The notes under the pieces were generated by a model. It searched no databases, was not told the DNA's origin, and saw only the letters and a program-made list of their open reading frames with translations. Position numbers and translations under genes: made by a program. A stretch of 64,000 nucleotides of DNA from Quercus robur (Eukaryota > Streptophyta > Magnoliopsida > Fagales > Fagaceae), in NCBI RefSeq assembly GCF_932294415.1, contig NC_065537.1, positions 434,001-498,000 on the forward strand, written 5' to 3'. Of the stretch, positions 23,401 through 34,600 are shown piece after piece (the stretch's first letter is position 1; each line of letters begins with the position of its first letter).

Positions 23401-26400
23401 AACAACAGCAGCAGGAAGAATTTGAATGAGGTAACGATAGCCATTGGTGAAGAAATCTAGATTTCTAGAAGATATCAACAATTGCTGCAAAGAAAAACAA
23501 TAAAAGTATTCCATCCTTTAGAGTGGACCACAGGTATCATTTAAATAATAGGACTTCAACATGATAATAAAAACTTGAATTAGTTGATAATCAATGAGAA
23601 GCTAGATGAGAACCAATAAAAAGGAAAGTAGGGAGAGTAAAATGTTTTGGCCCTGATTAGTGTCCATTTGGAAAAAAAGCAAAATGCTTTTTGCTTTTTG
23701 TCTATGTTTTAAAAAAAAAAAAAAAATTGAAATTAAGCCAACTTTTATCTTTTTGTCTCACATTTAGCAATAAGCTACCGAAAACCACAGGATACCAAAT
23801 GGACACTTAATGTTAAAGGTATTAATATCAAAGGAAATATCAATATCAATTTGATAATCTATGAAAATTAATAGCAAAAATCATAGATGCAAATATGGAA
23901 AACTTTATAAATAAAATGCATATGTGGTTAGTATATGAGTAGGGTACTTAACAGTACACATTGTCAAATAAATTATATCCAGCAATAAAGTTATGTGAAA
24001 TGAGTTCACAAATATTCAAAGTATCACAACATGATAACACACTACAAGTTTAATATTAGCTGCCTACAACCAGATAAGAGTTTTTGATCTCATTGAGTGA
24101 GGGTCACGAAAGTGTAACATGGTTTCTAACAATACTTATACTCTGTCACTAAATGTTCATAAAAGAAGAGAAATTCTCATCAAGAAATTCAATAAATAAT
24201 GTTGTTTTTATGGCAATATTGGGCATATAGTCACATTATGTATATACAAACATAGGGGAGTTGTGTGTGTATGGGCTGGAAAAGTCTATAGTTGTCGCTT
24301 CAAAGAGAAGCACAAATATGAGTTCTGTCTGCAAAGAGCTTTGCCGGCTGTAAACACTACCTAGTAAGATTGAGATCAAGTTCTCCAAAAATTAAGTTTC
24401 CCTCCGTGGGGAAGAAAGGCAATCAATACCAACTTAACAGTTCCATAAGATTAAGGCCAAAATTTGACCACAAAAAATTAACCAAAAGCTAGGTCACTTG
24501 AATAAAGCTGACCGTACCACTTGTATAGATGTTGAAGTCAACCAAAATGACCCTAACCTCAGTGGCGTTTTCTGTTATAAGAACTATCCTTTTTCTTTCT
24601 TTTTTTGGATAGGTAATCAAAGAAATATTATTAATGAAAATAGAAAGTAAAAATACAAGTTGTTCATGATGATGAACAACAAGAAAAGGATAAAACAAAC
24701 AACAAAAAAGAGGGAAATCAAGAAACTAATCTCAGAGAAAACAAAAACTCAAAGAGAGAAGAACAATCAATAAAACCCCAACAACAAGACCACTCAAAAA
24801 GACTACACTGGCACAAAACCTTTAACTTTTCCAAAGTCTTCCCAGTGTCCTCAAAGGAATGACATTTTCGTTCCAGCCAAGCAATCCACATCAAGCAACC
24901 TAGAATCAAATTCCAAATATTTGAAGTATGATTCACAAGCCATTGATGCCAACAAAATAAAAGTCTCACTACCAATCTTGGTATAACCCAATGAATACTG
25001 AAAGCCTGAAGCATAAAAGTCTAAAAGGTATATGTAACAGGACAATGAAGAAGAAGGTGGTCCACCAACTCCCCATCACAACGACACATACAACACCGAT
25101 TTGCCAAAGAGCGACCCCTAAGCATGAGATTATCCAAAGTAAAAATTTAACCATGACCAGCTGTCCACAAAAAGAAAGCCACTCGCTTAGGAACCTTTGG
25201 TTTCCCAACACCCTTCAAAGGAAACAAAGAATCCTGAGTTCCTCGAATCGCATGGTAGAAAGACCTAGTGTCAAACTATCCTTGATGTTGAAGTTAACAT
25301 CAATGATATCTTCAATCATGGAACTTCCTAGAGAATAATAGCATTCCCCCTCCCACAACCTCATGCAAGAATATATGATGTAAATCATGTAAGCATATAT
25401 TCAAGGTGTGAGACAAGCAGTTGTCAAATCAAAAGCATATGACTGCAATATAGCAAAACTTGGTTTGGAATTTGGGGCTAGTGGAAGTACATTCACATGA
25501 ACAATAAATAAAATCATCCGCATAAGACAATGAAATTTAACGTCATTTGGCAAACTCCATGTTTACATATACAACAACGCCAACCAAACTCCACTATCAA
25601 AAATATATATTACAACCACACTCAACCAAATCTCACAAACACAAACTAACTCAAAACCCCACATAAACCCAAACTAATTCAAATCTCAATATCTCACTCA
25701 CCCAAAAATAACTCTCAATACCAGCAAACTCACAAAAGACCCTCACAATTATAAAGCCCCAATACATTCAATTGGGCTCTCCCACTCAAACAATAGACAA
25801 ACTCTAAACTCACACATGCATTCATCTTTCAACCCCAAAAGAACTACCAAACTACTCTTCAAAGAAACCCACTCATGCTCTTTTAAGAAAAATCTCCTAT
25901 TCCTATATGAGAGAACCATATGAGCCAAAGCCACCAAAACCCTCAATATTAATGCTTATATCTAAGGCTCTAACTCCAATTCGTTGGTGAATGAGGAATA
26001 CAAAATTACTTTTTTTGACTGGTAACACAAATTACTTTTGCTATGGAATAAACTTTCCTTCCACTAAAAAGAAAACCCAAATAGGTAACCAGGCCAAAAT
26101 AGGAATTTGAGGCCATTTTTAATTATAGGAAAATGGAAACAGCATAAGGAAAAGAGTGAAAACATCCATACAGTCAAATTTTCAAAAGCACTTCTGAAGC
26201 GCTGCAGCAGAAGTTGCATTTCGTTATCTTCGCCACCATAAAAAGCAATTGATTCAGCATTTTCTCTAACGCGTACAAGTCCATAACGAAAATCTGCTTC
26301 TTTCTTCTCTTGCAAGAAATTTAGAGTCACCAAACCCTGAAATTAGTAGTGAAACAGTCTCCAGTCAGTCAAACTGGTATCTTCTTTATGGGAAAAATTC

Positions 26401-28268
26401 TACTGTATGTCGAAAACATAGGGTACTCACCTTTCCAAGAAAAACACTTAAAGCTGTTCCACCAATCGAATACACAAGAAGAATGATAAACAGTGGAGGA
26501 TAGATGCCATACAAGATGTTACTAAATGATATCAAGTCTACAGCAGAATTGAATAGTATCAAAGAGAAAGAAAGGGCTGTCCCAGTGAAGGAACTTAGAT
26601 CATCAACAATCCGCTGATCTGGGTTGTCAATAATTGATTGTGATTGAATTTTGTAAAATGTCTGATTCTTCAGATAGCGTTCCATGTAATATCTAGTCAT
26701 CCAAGACCTCCATCTCAAAGCTAGAGTGTCTCTTGCATAATCTCTCAATACAAAAAACTGTAAAACAACAACATATAATGGGACAATTATATAAATATGA
26801 TTAGATCAATGGTAAGGAAGGCAACGGCATTAACATAGCAAGATACTGCACACGAATTCTATGGTGGCAAAGAAAATGGATAGAAGTGGCTGCTCATATA
26901 TAGGAAAACCCCAAGGACCAATCGGTTCATTAATATTTTCAAACCGGTACTTCTATGAATATGTTTGATATATCCATTTATGTGTCATTCTCATCTCCTT
27001 TTCTAATAAAAAATTTTTACTTACCAAAAAAATATGTTTGATATATGTGGAATTGGATACTTATCTCTAATATGCAGCCAAACAAAAACTGCAAAATAAA
27101 CAAATCCCATGTTTCCATGATCTAATGGCAATTTCAAGTTCTATGTCTGTACTTGAATAATTTATGCAGATGGGTGTTAGAATTCATAAAGAGATCACTT
27201 AGAAAAAATAAGACTTTACTTTAAAATAATTGAGGAAGGAAGAGTAGATCACAAATTTGTTCAAAACAAGTAGTTATGATCAAAGCTCTATTTTTTCTTT
27301 TGTGTGGGGTGTTTGTAATGCATTCAAATAGCTAGAACAGAGGGCTGAATTGATGGGGTTTCCTAAGTAATGAAAAATGTCAAGTTAATTGAACTGTGTT
27401 TGACATTAAAAGTTAGGGGGAGTGTTTTTCCTTCTCACTCACATAACATTAAGTAATAGGCCAATAGGGTTTTGTTGACAAGTTAAGGTAAAACCAATCT
27501 CATGTTAAATTATGAACTATACTAAACAACATTGCAGGAAATCGTTTTTCAAAAGAAGACAGGTAGGTATTAGCAGAGGAAATGGAAATGGAAATGGAAT
27601 ACCTAAGAAAGTGGAGCAAAATTGTGCTCACCGGAATTCCACCAGCAAAGGCACCCAGGTAATACAGAAGTTGCTTCGTGAATTGTTCTTGGTCCTTGTC
27701 TAAAAAAGTTAACAAAAAACAGTTATAGTAATAATAGAGAAGAGAAGAAATGGTAGTTAAGTTAGAAAGTAGTAGTGAAAGTACTGGCAAGAGCATTGTA
27801 GAAGTCACGGCCGAGGAAGTTGAAGCCGACACTGATGCCTGTGGTTGCTAGAGTGAGAGCAAACACAGCCGCCAACTGCCATCTGGCTTGGACTTTGTCT
27901 TCTTCACAATACCAATATGGGGCTGCCACCTTCCAGAATCTCCTCACAAGCGTTTTGAGATCAGGGCCCTTTCTATTATTGTTGTTATCCACTTCTTCTT
28001 TTTCATTTGACTCTGGGGTTGAGGTTGAAGAAGAGTCATTGGATGATGATGATCTGGTGGCAAAACTGGTCCTCCTCCTACTTCTGGGTCGACTCCTAAC
28101 ATTGGTAACACTGGACATAATTGTTGATGAATGTCTAGAGAAACAGAAACCAACTTTTACTACTTTACTTTGCTTTTGGTTTTGGTATCGGTTTGTGCAA
28201 CTGCAACACATGGTTGACAGACTGTGTGCCTGTTGTGTCTGTACAACTCCAACTCCAACTCCCATCAT
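20427..28268 (-). CDS. ABCD2: Plastid-type ABC half-transporter, subfamily D member 2
   Basis: Nine exons on the minus strand join to 761 residues: 28268-27785, 27699-27632, 26757-26431, 26336-26172, 23484-23256, 22747-22518, 22379-22055, 21324-21053, 20612-20427. Arabidopsis ABCD2 (At1g54350) is about 706. The first 110 or so residues are Ser/Arg-rich, as expected of a chloroplast transit peptide. A transmembrane domain of the peroxisomal ABCD type follows (about 120-440, with GRDFYNALA and [10 protein letters not shown]). The nucleotide-binding domain has Walker A GPSGSGKT (about 504-511), a signature LSLGEQQ in place of LSGGQ (665-671), Walker B LVLLDE (685-690) and an H-loop His in ISIGHRR (719). 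All key residues are present. Half-transporters work as dimers; the substrate is not known from sequence. The upstream of two adjacent ATGs was taken as start; a later Met is possible. Intron 4 carries a LINE fragment and a MITE. Confidence 0.93.
22459..22482. repeat. C24 homopolymer in ABCD2 intron 6
   Basis: Twenty-four consecutive C on the plus strand, preceded by further C-rich DNA and followed by A-rich DNA. On the sense strand it is a G run inside a 138-bp intron, so it could form a G-quadruplex in the transcript. Runs this long are also prone to sequencing and assembly error. Confidence 0.95.
23660..23806. mobile_element. Tourist-like MITE (TTA target) in ABCD2 intron 4
   Basis: About 147 bp with ends GTGTCCATTTGG and CCAAATGGACAC in inverted orientation, flanked on both sides by TTA (23657-23659 and 23807-23809). 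Three-base TTA/TAA duplications are typical of PIF/Harbinger MITEs. No coding capacity. Confidence 0.75.
24592..25273 (-). mobile_element. 5'-truncated L1-type LINE in ABCD2 intron 4
   Basis: Minus-strand translation gives the end of a plant LINE ORF2: a zinc-binding reverse-transcriptase tail ([34 protein letters not shown]) and the closing part with [12 protein letters not shown] and LFEWS. Several frame breaks and an in-frame stop show decay. The 3' end is an A-rich tail (T-rich on the plus strand at 24592-24607). The 10-bp target duplication AACTATCCTT lies at 24582-24591 and 25274-25283. Only about the last 0.7 kb of the element was copied. Confidence 0.85.
25284..26171. other. Remainder of ABCD2 intron 4
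   Basis: Contains a C- and A-rich stretch (about 25560-25950) that looks repetitive. The small open frames here match nothing recognised. No boundary repeats were found. Confidence 0.35.
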
Positions 28269-29472
28269 TTTTCTTTTCTTTTTTCTTTTTCTTTTCTGGG
28301 TAAAACCTACAAAATTATAAGCAACTCATTTTAGCCATTCTTTGTTCTTCAACCAATACATTGTAAGATTGTCCCCTAGGCTAGGCTAGAAAGTACAAAC
28401 TCTCTCTCTCTCCTTCTTCCGGTTGCTTTCTCTGAGTTCTAGTTTGACTTTTTAAACTTTTTCTCTTCTGTTTATCTATCAACCAATTATCTTTATCTGC
28501 TACTACATGGGGGAAGTCTTGTCTTAACTCTTTGCGATCCTAGATATGCCACGCCACCCTCACATCTTCTCTACATTTTCAGCCTCTCTTTTTTTCCATC
28601 TATACAAATTTTCCCTACTTTGATTTGCTGGCCTGTCATTATTAAAATACATAAGATAACCTTTTAATTCTTGAAGGCCAAAAAAATGTATGATATTAGC
28701 TTAAAAAACCATCTTTTTATTATTATTATTATTTAATTTATTTTTATTACTATTTATAGATCTTATTACACTTTTTGTACTACTTATGGGCTCATTATAT
28801 TATTTCAGCTACTTTTTAACCTTATCTATAATACTTTTAGCAAAAAAAATTCAATTTCAATTAAATAAATTGTTCCTAAACATATTCTAAGAGAAGAAGA
28901 AAAAAAAAAGGATTACTACTGAGTGCAAGTAAAATGGAAAGATTACTGTAAAATAGTCTAAATAACTTTTGGAGACCTCACATTGATTAAACTGGTGCAA
29001 AAAAATTTTACAGATGGAAAGAAACTACACTTTCCTCCTCAATTATATGATTTAATTGCCAACCAATGAATTCAAAAATTTTACTTTATCCATCCAAAGA
29101 CTAATTGTAATTGCTTTTTAATACATGAGTTTAATACATTGACATTATAATAATATTGCTATGGATTTCTTTTCAACACATAATTTATACGTACAAACTG
29201 TAACTCTTTCGAACTGAAATCATTAAAGGAAAATCCAAGTTATAGAAAATCCAACTCAGCCCCAACCACATATTCACTAAATTTAATTAACACATCATAA
29301 TAAAAACTAAATTACGTCAATAAAGGCGTTTGGGTTCATCACTAAGGCTTACAGCAAAATCACACAATACAGAGTGCTAATAGAACAAGTCATTCATGTA
29401 CATTATCTGAATTACATTTGAGCAACACCAAAAAGAAAAAAGAAAAAAAGGGAGCCCTTCTTTTAAGTGACC
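28269..29472. other. Spacer between HUA1 3' end and ABCD2 start
   Basis: Both genes are on the minus strand, so this 1.2 kb holds the ABCD2 promoter and leader (near 28269-28600, with CT runs at 28401-28416) and the HUA1 3' UTR (near 29330-29472). AT-rich, with no open frame of note. Confidence 0.5.
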
Positions 29473-31610
29473 TCACTGTTGCTGTTCCTGCACCAATTCA
29501 GCCTCATTTTCATCCCCTTCAATAGCTGTGGATGTTCCTTGTGATGTTGCCATTGCCATTACCTCTCCAGGAGGTGGGTGGTCAAACTTACAGGTTGCAC
29601 CAAACTTGCATGTGCCGGTTTTCAAATAATACGGGCAGAGAACAGCACCCTGTCAGAGCGTATTGCCATATTAGTGCTCTCATATAGCAGCATTCATATG
29701 CATGTATAAAACACATGTAAACTACATATATAAAAAGAGGAAATTTTCAATTGTATCTCATCCCAATACCATTTCTTGCATATTTATATTTCCTAATGTG
29801 CCAGAACTCTTTGGCACCTGAGGCACTTGCCAGAGCACTTAAGTATCTACTAGTACAGTCTACTTGCCTGAGTGCAAAATTTCTTGCAAAGATTGAAGAG
29901 ACAAGAAATGTTTGTGTGAAATATGAGGATATACTACATTTAATTCTAAGAACATGTACATTGCCTACCTCTCTCCTAGGTAAACCTGCAAGAGTGAGCT
30001 TAACAGCTTGTTGCTGAGCTTGTTTTAACAGTGATGGTGCAGAACGGTCAATAGGGTGATGGAACTTGCAATTTTCCCCGAACTTGCACTCCCCAGTCTT
30101 CATATAGAACTACAACATTTTTAAAAAGACAATATAGAATCATCAAGGGAGCATTGGTTTATTAATAAATAAAAAACTGACTTTGACAAAGTAAACCAAA
30201 TCTAGATACAGAATGGAAATAAGAAATTCTGTAGACTGGATAAAACAGCCTTGACACCTGTCATAGCATTACAATACAAGCAGTGTAACAAGAACAAGCT
30301 AGATGGCCAGTTGGCCTCCAAATGTGTCAAAATCTAATTAATAATAATAACAACCCCCACCCCCCAACTTCTCTCCCAAACACTACAAAATCAGTTAAAC
30401 CCCCTAGAGCCTCAAAATTGATAATCCTAGCAACATTAAATAATCACAATTCGACAGAAGTTAATAATTATAATAAGGCACTATTTGCAATTTTGAGAAT
30501 TTAGCAGGTTGATAGCTCAGTTTTCAAGTTTAAGAGACACATGATACATCAGGTGGTAGTTTAGGGTGGTTTTTCTTGCGCAATTATTCTCATTAATAAT
30601 AGAAATAGTAGTAAATGTTTCTACCAGTGCATCAACAAACATCTTCATAGTTGAATTGCTTCTTAATAGTTGAACCCCCAATTTTCATTCCATTTCAAGT
30701 GATCATCTAAAACTCTAGGTCTGTGACAAGCCAAACATCATATGCATTCAAAACTCAACCCAACAATGTAGACCTCCATTATAACTAGAGTACAAGTCAG
30801 GAAAAAAATACACACATCACATTCAATCTGTCCAGGTCGTTGAGGGTAGATAGTTGGGCCCACCTGCAGCAAGCAAAACAAGAAACATTCATCAGTCTTT
30901 CTTTTCTTTTTTTCCTAAAGTAAAAAAATGCATCAGTTCTTAAGTAATTACGACCATAATCACAGTGTCTAAAAAGATTAAGAAAATTTGTATCTTTGCA
31001 CCAAATTATGTTTTTCTGGCAGGTAAAAAACTTGCAAAGCATACAAAGGACTGCTGGAACTAGAATTTCAAGAATGAGGGGGGCAAAGTAAAAACACTTA
31101 TAAAAATTTAACCAATTTAAGATCATTAAAAATATGAAGCAGTTTGGGGGGCCAACCATATATATATATATATATATATTTTAAATTTACATAAATATAA
31201 AAGTGAAAAATCTAATTCTTGAAAAGTCTTCTATGTAGTTCTGCTCCTGAAAGGAACTCTTGAACGACCCATGACACAAATTTAATACTAGAACATCTTT
31301 CTGTAATCATAAATTACACACATCAATTTGTAAAAGATGGAAGTACAGGGCATGTGCAAAGAACTTGATATAGGGTCCAGGGTTTGTCCTGAGCCTGTGT
31401 GCACAAGGCACAAGCTGGACATACCACGTCTCAGATGCACTTGTGATGCATCCAGCTTGCATCCTATGCACACAGGACATCGGATGCAAGCAAAGTATGT
31501 ATATGCTAAAGGAAAATCAGTAAAATGGAAAAATGAATCTGAACTTTGAGCCAAACCATCCCAATTCATTCTAGTGCAGAGAGAGAGCTAAATCTAACAA
31601 TAGACCATTT

Positions 31611-31641
<31 letters not shown>

Positions 31642-34600
31642 GGGTTGTGTGGGGAGGGGGCGAACAATAGTAACAATTTCCAATTTACCGTTGGCTGAGC
31701 CAATCTAGGGTCAATAGTCTGATAAATAGAAGCTGCTGGATTGACAACTCCAATGTTCAGATTGGTTGCTGGGGAGGCAACAATGGGAAGGCCTATTGCA
31801 GCGGCAGGTGGATTAATCGCTGCACAAAAATCTCAGTGAAACTTTGAATCACAAGTATTTAAATCAACAGTTGAATTAAGATAAATCATATATGCATCTG
31901 AAATCAGAAATAATGAATTTCAGCTTTGTAGGCATACCATGCCGGTCAGGATGGTTGTAGCGGCAAGTGGCACCATACTTGCAACTGATATACAAAAAAA
32001 TGAAAGAAAGTTAAGAACTTTTGCTATTCTATACAATCTTAAGTCAATTGGGCATATATATCCAAAAATAATTTTTTTTAAAATTGACCACAAATAGGCA
32101 AATAGTCACCTGCCAGTTTTGAGGTAGAATGGACAATCAGCTTCACCCTGTTAGAAGCAAACGAAATGTGAGTAATGGAAAACCAGATTTTACTACATTG
32201 CAGAACCAATGAAACGAATAAAAAAAGGAAAAGGTAAGAGTGTCAGCTAGCATTTTGATGGCAGAAAAATTCCCCCCTCTATGGGAGGCCATGAAGCAAA
32301 AAGAACAGAACACCAAATTGACACCCAAAAAAGCACGAGGAGAGAAGGGGAGGCAGAAAGGCATAAAATATGTCCAGAAATATACTCAGAGGTGAAGCTA
32401 ATAAACCATAATATCAAACTTCACCCAGAAATTAATATAAATTCACAAATTTAATTGAACATTACATATAAATAATGGCAGAATGAATTAAGCAATCCCT
32501 TAATAGTCAAAATTACATTACCGGTCTAACAGGAAGTCCCTTGGAGTTATATATTAATGCTGGGGTGTATGAAGCAAGACTATTAGCTAGTATTGCATCT
32601 GCAGTTGCTAGTGCCTTAATTGCTAATTCAGTCTGTTCACCATTACCATTCTCTTGCCCAAGCAAAGGTATCTGAATATCTTTTGGGTGATTGAACTTGC
32701 AGGTTGGACCAAATTTACAGTTTCCAGTCTTCATATAGAACTGTTTAACATTATACAGTATAAAAGAAAGCCAAATTAACAACACAAATAGACAACAATG
32801 CTCAAGAAGAAAAGAAGAGTTAAATATCTAACAGCACATGGGGGCTCAGATGGCCTCTCAGGTAATGCAGGCATGCCAGCATTCTCTAAAGCAACCTGAA
32901 ACCAGGCAATGCATTACATTACTATAAATAAGGGGAATCAATCCACAAAACAGCTAGATGTGGCAAATTTTGAGAGAATAGAACCTACCTCAGTCACCAA
33001 TTTATCTTTTGGATGATTAAACTTACACCTCAATCCAAACTTGCATCTTTGAGTTTTCAGAAAATACTACACATGGATGGGAAATGAAATAGTTACTTCA
33101 AATGATCAAGTGCATATAAAGAAAAAAGAGAACAATAGCTTAATGTACTACTCACTGGACAATCTGGCATCCCTGGTCTCTCAGGAAGGGATTCAGTTGT
33201 TGTAGCAAGAGGTGGAACCTGAATAAACAAGATATCAAATTATAGTTTCACTCTTTCAGAAATGATCAGCAAATAGGTAGAAACGTATAATCCAAAAATG
33301 ATGTGCCAACAAGGAAACAAAAGTAGACACACAAACAGATTTCTAATTACAACAACCAAGCCTTATTCCCAAAAAATTTGGGTTAGCTATGGATTCTCAA
33401 CAAACTAGTCAGGCTTCGTGATGTAGGAAGCATTAGCACCAAATTTATTTAAGATTTTCTTTCAAAATTTGAAATTATTTTTGAATTTGAATTTTGAATC
33501 TAGTTTTTAATGTTTAGGGTTTTAAGAGATTTGATTAAGCATTTTCCATATTGGTGTACTCCCTAAACCCTATTAAAATAGTGCTCTTGTAATTATGAAA
33601 GCGGTACTATTTGAATAAGAATTATATTATTATGATGAGTTGAGAATATGTCTCTTCCTTTGTTCTCTTTGTTTGGTGGTAATGTCAAACGTAGATTCTA
33701 GGTGGTAGAGCTTGTTATGTTGTTCCATTTTGCTACAATTTATTCTCTATTTTCCTACTGTGTTAAGAATCATTCTTTTCATCCATTCTATTCTATCCGA
33801 ATTCATACTCTCTATTACTTCCTTAATTGACAAGTCATTTTCACTACTTCTATTAATATTATTTTTGGCCTTCCTCTACCTCTTTTCATACCCACAACTT
33901 GAATCAACTCATTTTGTCATTGTTGCATTAATCACTCTCCTATGAACATAACCAAACAATCTCAAATAACTCTCCTTTGTCCTTTCATCAATAAGGGCCA
34001 CCCCTATCTTTTAGCAAAAATTTCTCATTTCGAATCCTATCTTTTCTTCTCAATAGGCCATAACCATAGGGCATAGTTAGCCTTAAAGCAGTCTAACAAA
34101 ATTTTCCTTTTAACATGCCAAGAGCCTTATAGCACAGTGCCTATGCGTGGTCTTGTTTATGAGGTGAATATAGGTCGAATCCCCCCTTGTGTAACAACTA
34201 GATTATATTAAAAAATAAATAAATAAAACCCTTTTAACTTAATAGGTATTCTACAATCACCTCAAATACTCCTAATGTAATTCTAAACTTCATCTACCTT
34301 GCTCTAATCTTATACTATGATTCATATCCTCTTTAATCTTTCCATTTTTTATGAATTATTAAATCCAAGATATCAAAAGTTTTCGCATGTTGGTATCTCT
34401 TTGTTTCTACTTTTACCAAACTTGCATTCCATGTACTTTGTTCTAGTCCTACTTTACCAAAAGCTTTTGGATCCTAAAGTATCTCGCCAAATTTCTAATT
34501 TTCATTTTTTTAAGGGCAAAACTTAGATACAATACCTTATATACTGTTCCTTAGGTTCCCCTTTTAAAATTTAGTCATCTGTCTAATTTAAATACTAAAG

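Noticed and set aside
27820-28320. Plus-strand open frame of 166 residues
   Set aside because: It is antisense to ABCD2 exon 1 and is open because of the biased codons of the transit-peptide region; no domain is seen.
31340-31510. GC-richer stretch in a HUA1 intron with partial inverted words (CCAGCTTG, CAAGCTGG)
   Set aside because: The pairing is short and interrupted; no RNA gene or element signature could be confirmed.
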